Below are positions 1 to 9,458 of a stretch of 64,000 bases of DNA, one piece after another. The stretch's first letter is position 1. Every line of letters begins with the position of its first letter. The translations under genes and the position numbers were made by a program. The stretch lies in the NCBI GenBank assembly GCA_963697565.1, contig CAVOOM010000003.1:62001-126000 (forward strand), given 5' to 3'. The stretch is from CAWFSE01 sp963697565. Its GTDB lineage: Bacteria; Actinomycetota; Actinomycetes; CAVWCF01. A model generated the notes under the pieces. It had not been told where the DNA came from. It was given only the letters and a program-made list of their open reading frames with translations, and searched no databases.

Positions 1-412
1 CGGCCGCGTCGAGCGAGCGGGCCGCCACCGTGTCCTGGGGCGCCGAGGGGGACGGGTTGGCCGGTGCGGCAGGCCCGCCCGGGAGGGTGAGTCCCAGCGG
101 CGCCAGGGCCGTGCGGTACGGCGCCCAGGGGTCGCCGGCCAGAGCAGCCGCGCCCACGGCTGGGAGGAGCAGGACGCCGGCGATCACGGGCAGCGCGACG
201 GCGGCCCGGCGAACCCGGCGTCGCGTAGGCGCCGCCCCCAGGACCGGCTGCTCCACGGCGGCCAGCAGGTCGGCCAGGACGGCGGCGGCCGGGTCTTTGC
301 AGTCGCCACGTGTCCACTCCCCGGCCGCCAGGCGGTCGAGCAGGGCGTCGTCGGCGGCGACCTCGGCCATGTTCGGTCGGCCCAACTCAGGGGGCATGCG
401 GTCGGCGCTCAT
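1..412 (-). CDS. rsdA: RsdA-like anti-sigma-D factor, cut by window edge
   Basis: The gene starts at ATG 412 and runs off the window. Its start overlaps the stop of the sigma factor gene by 4 nt (ATGA), so the two are probably translationally coupled. The N-terminus contains a VAADDALLDRLAAG stretch (about residues 18-31), which resembles the sigma-binding motif of mycobacterial RsdA. A cytoplasmic region rich in charged residues follows, then one hydrophobic segment (about residues 71-90, preceded by RRRVRR) and a Pro/Ala/Ser-rich outer part. This is the layout of a single-pass membrane anti-sigma factor. Inferred role: holding the SigD/ShbA-type sigma factor at the membrane until released. 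The C-terminus is not visible. Confidence 0.75.
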   Translation of the reverse strand, partial: MSADRMPPELGRPNMAEVAADDALLDRLAAGEWTRGDCKDPAAAVLADLLAAVEQPVLGAAPTRRRVRRAAVALPVIAGVLLLPAVGAAALAGDPWAPYRTALAPLGLTLPGGPAAPANPSPSAPQDTVAARSLDAA

Positions 413-1089
413 GACAGCTCCGCCTCACGGGCGAGCGCGCGCAGGCGCTCGAGCGCGCGGTGCTGCGCCACCCGGACCGCGCCCGCGCTCATGCCGAGCT
501 GGGCGCCCACCTGCTCCGCCGACCACTTCCAGACCACCCGCATCATGAGCAGCTCGCGGTCGCGCTCGGGCAGCCGATCGAGCAGGGCGAAGGCCCCGGA
601 GACCTCGCGGCGATGGACCGCCGCGTCCTCTGGGCCGCGGTCCGGGTCTGGCCCATCCGGGACCTCGGGCACCGAGACCGCGCGCGCCGACAAGGCGCGC
701 TGCGCGTCGACGACCTTGTGCGCGGCGATGCCGTACGCCAGCGCCTCGACCGGGAGGCCGCGGTTCTCGTACGTCGGCAGCGCCTTGACCAGGGCCAGGC
801 ACACCTCCTGCGCCACGTCTTCGGCCTGCTGGCCGGCCCCGGGCGTCCGGGCGAGCCGGGCCCGGCAGTAGCGCACCACGAGGGGTCGCACCCGGGCGAT
901 CAGCCGGTCCAGCTCGCGGGGGTCGTCCCAGCGATCAGGCTCGGGATCCACCTCGGCGAGCGCGGCGTCCGCCTCGGCGAGGGGGTCATGGAGCGAGGAG
1001 ACCTGGCGTCCCTCCCACTCGTGGGCGGCTGTCATCTGGGCGACGGTAGCAGCGCCCGGCGAGGCGGTCGCGGAAGCGCCGACCGCCAC
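409..1089 (-). CDS. sigD: ECF-type RNA polymerase sigma factor, SigD/ShbA-like
   Basis: This is a 226-residue sigma-70 family protein. Region 2 lies around RPLVVRYCRARLARTPG...AEDVAQEVCLALVKALPTY and region 4 around LPERDRELLMMRVVWKWSAEQVGAQLGMSAGAVRVAQHRAL. The sequence and the neighbours (bldM upstream, an RsdA-like gene overlapping downstream) match the SigD of Mycobacterium and ShbA of Streptomyces; ShbA drives transcription of the principal sigma gene hrdB. It follows bldM by only 20 nt. The start is uncertain: GTG 1089 has a GAGAGG directly abutting it, and ATG 1035 would remove 18 residues without family similarity. Confidence 0.88.
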   Translation of the reverse strand: MAVGASATASPGAATVAQMTAAHEWEGRQVSSLHDPLAEADAALAEVDPEPDRWDDPRELDRLIARVRPLVVRYCRARLARTPGAGQQAEDVAQEVCLALVKALPTYENRGLPVEALAYGIAAHKVVDAQRALSARAVSVPEVPDGPDPDRGPEDAAVHRREVSGAFALLDRLPERDRELLMMRVVWKWSAEQVGAQLGMSAGAVRVAQHRALERLRALAREAELS

Positions 1090-1109
1090 CTCTCGCAGGA
1101 CGAGTCGCG

Positions 1110-1718
1110 TCAGCGCAGCAGCCCCCAGCGGAAGCCGACGGCGACGGCGTGCGCGCGGTCGGCGGCGCCCATCTTGCGGAACAGCCGGCGGGCATGGGTC
1201 TTGACGGTGTCCTCGGACAGGTAGAGCTCGCGGCCGATCTCGGCGTTGCTGCGTCCGCGGCTCATCCCGGTCAGCACCTGGAGCTCGCGCTCGGTCAGGG
1301 CGGGCGGGCCGCCCGCGTCCGGCATCCGCCGCATCGGGCGCGCGGCGGGCGGAGCGCCGACCAGCACCTGGGCCACCGTGGCGGCGACCTCCTCGCGGGT
1401 GGCGTCCTTGCGGAGGTATCCGCGGGCCCCGTACGCGACGGCTCGGGCCACCCCGTCGTGGTCCTCGGCCATGGTCAGCACCACGACGACGGCGCCCGGG
1501 TGGGTGGCCACCAGCCGGCGGGTCGCCTCGACGCCGCCGATCCCGGGCATCCGCAGGTCGACCAGCACGAGGTCGGGGCTCTCGGCCGTGTAGCGGGCGA
1601 GGACCTCCTCACCGCTGGACGCGACCGTGACGCGGGTGACCCCGGGCACGGTCGCGACGGCCCGGCGCAGCGCCTCGCGGGCGAGCGGCGAGTCGTCGCA
1701 CACGCACACAGTGGTCAC
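1110..1718 (-). CDS. bldM: BldM-like orphan response regulator
   Basis: The 202-residue protein has an N-terminal receiver domain (acidic pair D8-D9, expected phosphoacceptor D54 in VLVDLRMP, YLRKD lysine near 104) and a C-terminal LuxR-type HTH (about 140-200, with SNAEIGRELYLSEDTVKTHARRLF). It matches the length of Streptomyces BldM and resembles it closely in both domains. BldM controls aerial growth and sporulation genes, alone or with WhiI. No histidine kinase is adjacent, as for Streptomyces BldM. GTG 1718 was chosen because the receiver domain begins there; the frame continues upstream as low-complexity sequence. It probably heads a bldM-sigD-rsdA transcript. Confidence 0.9.
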   Translation of the reverse strand: MTTVCVCDDSPLAREALRRAVATVPGVTRVTVASSGEEVLARYTAESPDLVLVDLRMPGIGGVEATRRLVATHPGAVVVVLTMAEDHDGVARAVAYGARGYLRKDATREEVAATVAQVLVGAPPAARPMRRMPDAGGPPALTERELQVLTGMSRGRSNAEIGRELYLSEDTVKTHARRLFRKMGAADRAHAVAVGFRWGLLR

Positions 1719-1783
1719 GCAGAGGTCTTCGGCAGAACGGCCGCGGAGGCTTAGGCCCGAGTCACTGCCGGTTTCGACGCGGT

Positions 1784-2734
1784 TCAGCCGGTGCCGAGCA
1801 GCGCGGCGATGTCTGGCCGGGCCAGCCACTCCGCCCGCAGCTCCTCGGACAGGTCTTCGGCGAGCGCGAGCACCGCCGATCGGGCCGACGCCAGCGCCCG
1901 GGCCGACTCCGCGGGGTCGCTCTCGGCCACCAGCGCCCCGAGCATGGCCCGCGAGGGCCACACGAGTGGGAGCGCCCCCAGCCCCTCGGCAAGCAGGCCG
2001 GCCCGGCGCAGGGCCGCGGCGCCCTCGTCCAGTTGGCCGTCCTGGAGCAGGGAGACCCCCACGAAGAGCAGCGACTTGGCGGTGTGCCGGGGCGCCCCCG
2101 ATCGCTCGGACAGCGAGAGGGCCGCCTGCGCCGCGCGTACGGCCGGCGCGGCCTCGCCCTCGAGCAGCGCGATCTCGGCGCGCACCCAGTCCAGCCGGAC
2201 CCGCTGGCGCCACCACTGCGGATGCGCCGCAGCGACTCCCGCGGCCTCATCCAGCCGCCGGTGCGCCTCGGCCGCGTCGCCGAGCCCCACCGCGTCGGCC
2301 GCGAGACCGAGCCGCGCATCGAAGGCCGGCTCGTCGAGCCCCTCTGCGGGCGCCTCGCCAACCAGCGCCAGCGCCAGCGCGTGCTGATCGCGCTGGGCCG
2401 CGGCCGCGTGCCGCCCGAGCTGCCGGTGCACGCTCGCCGCGGTGGCCGCGGCGAGCGCCGCGACCAATCGGGCCTCGGGACCGGAGTCATCGCCCGGCAC
2501 GCAGGAAGCCCCCAGCGGCTCCAGCACCGACAACGCGGAGCCGTACCGACCGGAGGCGCCGAGGGTCACCCCGAGCAGCCAGGTCGCCAGCAGGCCCTCG
2601 GCGGTGCGGCCCTGGCTGGCCGCCAGCTCGGCGGCCGAGCGCAGCGGATCGACGCCGGCGCCGGGGGGCCCGTGGAAAGCCGCGCGCTCGCCGGACGCCA
2701 GCAGGTCGGCGAGCTCGTCCGGCTGCCCGGTCAT
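1784..2734 (-). CDS. TPR-like helical protein of unknown function
   Basis: The 316-residue, Ala/Leu/Glu-rich protein is made of repeated helix pairs (AEGLLATWLLGVTLGASGRYGSALSVLEPLG; AKSLLFVGVSLLQDGQLDEGAAALRRAG), which look like degenerate tetratricopeptide repeats. There is no signal peptide or membrane segment. It lies 65 nt upstream of bldM on the same strand, between bldM and the MerR-like regulator, so it may belong to the same developmental operon. A scaffold or protein-interaction role is an inference from the fold only. Confidence 0.7.
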   Translation of the reverse strand: MTGQPDELADLLASGERAAFHGPPGAGVDPLRSAAELAASQGRTAEGLLATWLLGVTLGASGRYGSALSVLEPLGASCVPGDDSGPEARLVAALAAATAASVHRQLGRHAAAAQRDQHALALALVGEAPAEGLDEPAFDARLGLAADAVGLGDAAEAHRRLDEAAGVAAAHPQWWRQRVRLDWVRAEIALLEGEAAPAVRAAQAALSLSERSGAPRHTAKSLLFVGVSLLQDGQLDEGAAALRRAGLLAEGLGALPLVWPSRAMLGALVAESDPAESARALASARSAVLALAEDLSEELRAEWLARPDIAALLGTG

Positions 2735-2823
2735 GTCGCGGCCTCCCTCCCGGAGCCCCCGTCGGGGCCTGACCGGGCGGTGGATCCGCGCGGCGCGCTC
2801 AGGAGGCTACCCAGCCCGGGGCG

Positions 2824-3816
2824 TCAGACGACGGAGGCGGCCGCGATCTGCTCCACGGCCTCGGCGAGGCTGTGGGTGGTGACCGCCCCGGCGGGGAGGC
2901 CGCCCTGCCACCCGGGACCGCCCAGGACGAGCTGCGGTGCGGGGCGAACCGCCGGGAGGCCGGCCAGCTGATCGCTCGACCCGGTGCGCGGCAGGGCCGA
3001 CCAAAGGAAGACGGCCGCGGGCCCGCTGCGCCGGATGGCCGAGGCGAGTGCGTCGCGGGGGACCCGGGCGCCCAGGACGCGCGTCGCCACCCGGCGCTCG
3101 GCCAGGGCCGCCGCCAACGCGTGGAGCGGGAGCACGTGCTGCTCCTCCTCGGCGCAGGCCAGGAGCACCGGGCGCGGGTTGGCCGGCTCGCGGATCCGGG
3201 CCGTGGACAGCCGCAGCGCCGCCAGCACGGCATCGGAAAGCAGGTGCTCGACCTCGATCCCCTGGCCGGTGGCGGCCCAGCGCTGTCCGAGGCCGACGAG
3301 CACCGGGACGCACAGCTGGTCCCAGGTCGCCGTGACCCCGCGCTGGGCGATCTGATCGCGCACGATGTCCGTGCAGGCCTGTGAGTCCAGCGCCAGCGCG
3401 GCGCGGGCCAGGCCCCGACCGGCCGGCGTGCTCTCGGCGAGCGGCACGACCCGCCCTCCCCCGGCTGGGCGGCCGGAGGGTTGGGGCTCGACCTCGGCGA
3501 CCACCTGGGCGGCCGGGAACTCCGTCACGGTGGCCAGCCGGGGCTCCTCGATCTCCGCCGCCAGGGCGGCCCGCGCCGCGTCCCCCGGGGACACGCCCTC
3601 CAGGGTGAGGCGGCGCATCACCTCGAGGCGGGCCAGGTCGACCGGGGAGTAGCGCCGATGCGCCCCCGCGGTGTGGGCGCCCGGCCCGAGCCCGTAGCGG
3701 CGGTCCCAGGTGCGCAGGGTCGCGGGGGCGACGCCCAACCGCCGGGCGACGGCGGCGACGGTGAGCGCGGGCGCGGGCGGGGGCACCGGCTGCAACCGCC
3801 CGGACGACGAACTCAT
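2824..3816 (-). CDS. MerR-family regulator with a B12-binding-like C-terminal domain
   Basis: The protein has 330 residues if started at ATG 3816; an upstream in-frame start at 3864 would add unrelated Arg/Ala-rich residues. Residues about 18-85 form a MerR HTH (VAAVARRLGVAPATLRTWDRRYGLGP...RRYSPVDLARLEVMRRL). The C-terminal third resembles the cobalamin-binding modules of CarH-type regulators. The usual E-x-H-x-L-G-L signature reads EEQHVLPL, so the candidate His ligand is kept but the following Gly is Pro. Whether it binds B12 is therefore doubtful. It is transcribed divergently from whiD across a 227-bp gap. No other function can be read. Confidence 0.8.
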   Translation of the reverse strand: MSSSSGRLQPVPPPAPALTVAAVARRLGVAPATLRTWDRRYGLGPGAHTAGAHRRYSPVDLARLEVMRRLTLEGVSPGDAARAALAAEIEEPRLATVTEFPAAQVVAEVEPQPSGRPAGGGRVVPLAESTPAGRGLARAALALDSQACTDIVRDQIAQRGVTATWDQLCVPVLVGLGQRWAATGQGIEVEHLLSDAVLAALRLSTARIREPANPRPVLLACAEEEQHVLPLHALAAALAERRVATRVLGARVPRDALASAIRRSGPAAVFLWSALPRTGSSDQLAGLPAVRPAPQLVLGGPGWQGGLPAGAVTTHSLAEAVEQIAAASVV

Positions 3817-4043
3817 GGCGCGATTGTCGGCCCAGATCGGCCGCGCCGCACCTCGACGGGCCAATCCCCCGCTTCGGATGAGCCGTGAGTGATCTTCGCA
3901 AAGTTGTTCACGGAATTGTTCATGTCAGGTACTTGACCTACTTCTGGCGCGGTTGTAGATTCTCCCCAACGGATCCCGACAGGGACCCACCCGATCGTCC
4001 ACCCACCGGGCCACGGCCCGAGCACTTGAGAAGGGCACCTGAC

Positions 4044-4340
4044 ATGGCCGACGTCTCCCGCCTCCCCGGCCCGAACGCCGACTTCTGGGACTGGCAGCTC
4101 GACGCGGCCTGCCGAGGCTCGGACGTGGCGGCCTTCTTCCACCCCGAGGGCGAGCGCGGCCCCTCCCGGGTGGCCCGCGAGCAGGCCGCCAAGGCCGTCT
4201 GCGCGACCTGCCCCGTGCTGCTGCAGTGCGCCGAGCACGCGCTGCGCGTCCGCGAGCCGTACGGCATCTGGGGCGGGATGAGCGAGGACGACCGCGAGGC
4301 CGTGTACGCCGGCGGGCGCCGGTTCGCCGAGGCCTCCTGA
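4044..4340 (+). CDS. whiD: WhiD/WhiB3-type iron-sulfur transcription factor
   Basis: This 98-residue Wbl protein begins MADVSRLPGPNADFWDWQL, almost as in Streptomyces WhiD. The four cluster-binding cysteines are C23, C53, C56 and C62, and the GIWGG turn is at 74-78, so it should bind a [4Fe-4S] cluster and act with the principal sigma factor's region 4. ATG 4044 is chosen over earlier in-frame starts because family similarity begins there. WhiD is needed for spore maturation in Streptomyces; WhiB3 senses redox in Mycobacterium. Neighbourhood with bldM supports orthology. A strong hairpin follows about 80 nt downstream. Confidence 0.92.
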   Translation: MADVSRLPGPNADFWDWQLDAACRGSDVAAFFHPEGERGPSRVAREQAAKAVCATCPVLLQCAEHALRVREPYGIWGGMSEDDREAVYAGGRRFAEAS

Positions 4341-4422
4341 CCAACCGTTCGCGGTCTCGGCCCCCTCCCCTCAGGGCCTCGACCGGCACCCTCCGCGGGC
4401 CTCCCCCCTCCTTGGCCCCCGG

Positions 4423-4468
4423 ACGCGACAGAGCCTCCGATCCCTGCGGATCGGAGGCTCTGTCGCGT
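4423..4468. terminator. Bidirectional terminator hairpin between whiD and groEL
   Basis: A perfect 21-bp inverted repeat (4423-4443 and 4448-4468) closes on a 4-nt loop CTGC. It lies between the convergent 3' ends of whiD and groEL1 and has no U-run on either side, as is usual in actinobacteria. It should stop transcription from both directions. Confidence 0.85.
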
Positions 4469-4479
4469 GCGGGTCGCTG

Positions 4480-6119
<1,640 letters not shown>

Positions 6120-6201
6120 GGAAGGGGGATTCCTCTCGGGGAATTCAGTGCATCAATGAAGGGCATCAGCGAAGGCTGACGTGCGGGCAGGGTCAGGAAA
6201 G

Positions 6202-6248
6202 CGCGAGCGCCCCGGGCCCCGGGTTGCCGGGCCGCCGGGGCGCTCGCG
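6202..6248 (-). terminator. Intercistronic hairpin between groES and groEL
   Basis: A 14-bp perfect stem (6202-6215 with 6235-6248, CGCGAGCGCCCCGG) encloses a GC-rich 19-nt loop. It sits just downstream of the groES stop. It could be a partial terminator or an RNA-stability element setting the groES to groEL ratio; which one cannot be told from sequence. Confidence 0.5.
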
Positions 6249-6262
6249 TGAAACGGGGGGTG

Positions 6263-6562
6263 CTACTTCTCGATGATGGCCAGCACGTCACGGGCCGACA
6301 GGATGAGGTACTCCTCGCCCTGGTACTTGACCTCGGTGCCGCCGTACTTGCTGTAGATGACGACGTCGCCGACCTTGACGTCGAGCGGGATGCGCTCGTC
6401 GCCGTCCTCGTTGAAGCGACCCGGGCCCACGGCGAGAACGGTGCCCTCCTGGGGCTTCTCCTTCGCGGTGTCCGGGATGACCAGGCCGGAGGCGGTGGTC
6501 TGCTCGGCGTCGAGCTGCTGCACGAGGATGCGGTCCTCGAGCGGCTTGATGGTGACCGACAC
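6263..6562 (-). CDS. groES: GroES co-chaperonin
   Basis: The 99-residue 10-kDa co-chaperonin caps the GroEL ring. It has the typical start SVTIKPLEDRILVQQLDAEQ, a mobile loop region (TTASGLVIPDTAKEKPQEG) and the C-terminal YGGTEVKYQGEEYLILSARDVLAII. The start is GTG 6562 with GAAAGG 8 nt upstream. It is the first gene of the groES-groEL1 operon, preceded by two CIRCE operators, so HrcA-type heat-shock repression is expected. Confidence 0.97.
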   Translation of the reverse strand: MSVTIKPLEDRILVQQLDAEQTTASGLVIPDTAKEKPQEGTVLAVGPGRFNEDGDERIPLDVKVGDVVIYSKYGGTEVKYQGEEYLILSARDVLAIIEK

Positions 6563-6680
6563 GGTGGTGACCTTTCGAAGAAATCGTCTTCGTCTGATGG
6601 GGGAACAGCGGATGGAGGAACACGGGCGCGGGCCGGGCCGCGGGCCTGCCGTCGCGGGGGTCAGGACCGGTCCGGTCGCG

Positions 6681-6707
6681 TTGGCACACTCACAGGGAGA
6701 GTGCCAA
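6681..6707. promoter_or_regulatory. CIRCE operator 1 (HrcA site) upstream of groES
   Basis: TTGGCACAC-N9-GAGTGCCAA, which differs from a perfect inverted repeat of the CIRCE type at one base (consensus TTAGCACTC-N9-GAGTGCTAA). It lies about 120 nt upstream of the groES start, so HrcA should repress groES-groEL1 here. Confidence 0.85.
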
Positions 6708-6726
6708 CGCCCACGCTAGCCAGGGG

Positions 6727-6753
6727 TTAGCACTCCGTCAACCTGAGTGCCAG
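6727..6753. promoter_or_regulatory. CIRCE operator 2 (HrcA site) upstream of groES
   Basis: TTAGCACTC-N9-GAGTGCCAG, a second CIRCE copy 46 bp from the first, centre to centre, with a perfect left arm. Tandem CIRCE elements are known before groES-groEL1 in Streptomyces. It lies immediately before the divergent methyltransferase gene, so that gene's promoter may also be affected. Confidence 0.85.
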
Positions 6754-6788
6754 CCAGCCCGCACCCCGCGGCGCCGTACGGTGCCCCG

Positions 6789-7977
6789 GTGGGCCCCGAC
6801 GAACTCGCCGCTCTGCTCACCCCGGAGGGCCGCGCCCTCGTCGCCTCGCTCACGCCGTACGACGAGGCGGGCGCCCTCGCTGCGGGCCAGGCCGCCCGCC
6901 GCCTGGGCCACCCCGCCGCGCTCGTCGCCGCGGCCCAGTCGCAGGCCCGGCTGCGCACCCGGGCCCGGCTCCGGTTCGGCCCGGCGGCCGACCGGCTCTG
7001 GTGGTCCCCCGACACCCTGGAGCAGGCCACCCGGCCAGCGGTGGCCGCCCGTCGCGCGGCCCGCTTCGCCGCCGCCTTGCCGCCGGGCTCCCTGGTCGCC
7101 GACCTCGGCTGCGGGGCTGGCTCAGACACCCGGGCGCTGGCCCAGGCGGGCCTGCGGGTGCTCGCCGTCGACCTCGACCCGCTGGCCGCCGCGTTGGCCG
7201 CCGCCAACGTCGAGGCGGAGGGGCTCGACGACCGGGTAGAGGTGCGTTGCGGCGACGTCCGCGACGTCGACCTGTCGTCGGTGGACGCGTGGTTCGCCGA
7301 CCCGGCGCGGCGGTCCGGCGGGCGACGGGTGCTCGATCCCGAGGGGTGGTCCCCGCCGTGGTCCTGGGTGGAGGACGCGGCCACCCGGGTGGTCACGGCG
7401 ATGGCCAAGGTGGCTCCCGGCATCGACCACGCTGCGCTGCCCGCGGGCGCCACCACCGAGTGGGTGAGCGACGGCGGAGACCTGCTCGAGGCGTGCGTGG
7501 CGTGGGGGCCGCTGGCCGACCCCTCCGTACGCCGCCGCGCTGTGCTGCTCCCCGGCCAGTCACGTCCTCGACGACTCAGGCGGCGTGCCGGAGCCGCCGA
7601 TCGGCCCGCCGGGGGCGTACCTGCTGGAGCCCGACCCGGCGGTGATCCGCGCGGGCCTGGTGTCTGTCGTCGCCGAGGCGCTGGACGGCTGGCTGCTGGA
7701 CCCGCGGATCGCCTACATCGCGACCGACTCGGATCGGGTCACCCCGTACGCCGTGCGGTACGAGGTGCTGGGCGAGGCGCCGTTCGCGCTGAAGGCGCTG
7801 CGGGCCCACCTGCGCGGTCTCGGCTACGGCGACGTGATCGTGAAGAAGCGCGGCGTGGCCGTCGACCCCGAAGAACTGCGCCGACGACTGCGGCTGGGCG
7901 GCGACGGGCCGACCGCAACTCTCGTGCTCACTCGCACCGACGCCGGCCCGCTCGCACTCGTCGTGCGCCGGGGCTAG
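6789..7977 (+). pseudogene. SAM-dependent methyltransferase with THUMP-like C-terminal domain, frameshifted
   Basis: The N-terminal part (about 250 residues) has a class I methyltransferase core with motif I VADLGCGAGSDTRALAQAG and VLAVDLDPLA. The C-terminal part (SHVLDDSGGVPEPPIGPPGAYLLEPDPAV...LVLTRTDAGPLALVVRRG) is the THUMP-like domain usual in this actinobacterial family. The two halves are in different frames, joined near 7555-7562 by one surplus or two missing bases, so the gene is broken as read. GTG 6789 is preferred because an earlier in-frame GTG (6747) lies inside CIRCE 2. The substrate is unknown. It is divergent from groES. Confidence 0.75.
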
Positions 7978-7996
7978 AGGTGGTTGGGTAACCCAA

Positions 7997-8602
7997 ATGA
8001 CGACGGTCGCGCTCTTCCACTCGGTGCTCGGCGTCCGGCAAGGCGTCCTCGACGCAGCCGAACGGCTCCGCCAGGACGGCCACGAGGTGCTCGTGGCCGA
8101 CCTCTACGACGGGCGCACCTTCGACGACTACCCGCCCGCCATGGCCTTCGCCCACGAGGAGGTTGGGCTGGCGACCCTCACAGGGCGCGCGCTCGACGCG
8201 GTCGCCGGCGTGCCCGACGGATTCGTCACCGCCGGGTTCTCGCTCGGCTGCATCATGGCCGTGCACGTCGCGACGCGGCGCACCGTGTCCGGCGTCCTGA
8301 TGATGAGCGGCGCGATCCCGGTGTCGGCCTTCGGCGACGGCCGCCGGTGGCCCGCTGGGGTGCCGGCCCAGACGCACTCGACCGTCGGCGACCCCTGGCG
8401 CGAGCAGGAGGAGATCGACCAGGCGGTCCGCGACATCGAGGCCGGCGGCGGCACCATCGAGGTGTTCGACTACCCCGGATCCGGCCACCTGTTCAGCGAC
8501 CCCACGCTGCCCGCCGAGTACGACCCGGCCGCCACCGAGGTGCTCTGGGGCCGCGCCCTGCCGTTCGTCCGGTCGTGCGGCCGCACGGCCCGAGAGGCCT
8601 AG
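7997..8602 (+). CDS. Dienelactone hydrolase family protein
   Basis: The 201-residue alpha/beta hydrolase has the nucleophile elbow GFSLGC (Ser82), a candidate acid in TVGDPW and the catalytic His in GSGHLF. DLH-family enzymes open lactone or ester bonds in small carboxylic substrates. The DLH nucleophile is often Cys; Ser here suggests a more general esterase-like member. It follows the methyltransferase by 19 nt, so co-transcription is possible. The substrate cannot be read from sequence. Confidence 0.8.
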   Translation: MTTVALFHSVLGVRQGVLDAAERLRQDGHEVLVADLYDGRTFDDYPPAMAFAHEEVGLATLTGRALDAVAGVPDGFVTAGFSLGCIMAVHVATRRTVSGVLMMSGAIPVSAFGDGRRWPAGVPAQTHSTVGDPWREQEEIDQAVRDIEAGGGTIEVFDYPGSGHLFSDPTLPAEYDPAATEVLWGRALPFVRSCGRTAREA

Positions 8603-8625
8603 AGCGTCGGGCGGGACGCGCGGGG

Positions 8626-9321
8626 TCAGGCCAGGTCGGCCTGGCCGACGGCCTCGCCGCCCTGGCGGGTCAGCGGGTAGATCAGCGCCCCGAGCGCGCC
8701 GCCGAGCAAGGGCGCGAGGATGAACAGCCAGACCTGCTACAGCGCGGTGCCCCCGGCGAACAGGGCGGGGCCGAAGGACCGGGCCGGGTTGACGGAGGTG
8801 CCGTCCAGCGGGATGCCGAAGGTGTGGATCGCCGTGAGCGCCGCACCGATGGCGAGTCCCGCGGCCGCGGCGGTCGCGAACTTGTCGGTGACCAGCAGGA
8901 TCACGAGGATGAACGCGGCGGTGGCGAGCACCTCGAAGACGAAGGCGCCGGTGAGGTTGATCGAGCCGTTGTCGTAGGCGTTCGAGCCCAGCCCGCCCGT
9001 CTGGTCGGTCACCCCGCCGCTGCTCACCAGGAACTTCAGCACCCCGGCCCCGGCGATGGCGCCCAGGAACTGCGCCACCCAGTAGCCGGCGGCCTCCTGG
9101 ATCGCCTGCTTGCGTGCGATCACCATCGCCAGGGTCACCGCGGGGTTGACGTGGGCGCCGCTGACCGGGCCGAACGCGTAGGCCACGAAGATCAAGACGA
9201 AGCCGAAGGCGATCGCGACCGCGATGACGCCGGCCGACTCCAGGCCGGACACCGCTGCGCCCACGGCGATGAAGACAAGCAGGAACGTGCCGATGAACTC
9301 GGCGATGAGCTTGCGGGCCAT
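8626..9321 (-). pseudogene. MIP/aquaporin channel interrupted by an in-frame TAG
   Basis: This AqpZ-like channel has both signature loops (GAHVNPAVT and GTSVNPARSFGPAL) and alternating hydrophobic helices. At 8737-8739 the frame meets TAG (codon 195), but translation beyond it is clearly the missing last helix (QVWLFILAPLLGGALGALIY...), ending at a proper stop 8626-8628 (231 residues in all). As read, the sixth transmembrane helix is lost and the product is probably non-functional. A single substitution or a base-calling error would explain it. The gene is convergent with the hydrolase gene; no GlpF-type glycerol genes are nearby, so water transport is the default guess. Confidence 0.85.
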
Positions 9322-9414
9322 GACGACTCCTGTGCTGGGGTGGTACCGGGCGGGTGTGCGCGGTTCTGAGTGGCCGCAAGCATTCCAGGCCGGGGGTCAG
9401 ATCTGGCGGACCCG

Positions 9415-9455
9415 GACGTCGCGGCGTCGGCGGGGACCGCCGACGCCGCGACGTC
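9415..9455 (-). terminator. katG terminator hairpin
   Basis: A perfect 19-bp stem (9415-9433 with 9437-9455) with a 3-nt loop begins 3 nt after the katG stop codon. It is strongly GC-rich without a U-tract. Confidence 0.85.
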
Positions 9456-9458
9456 GGA

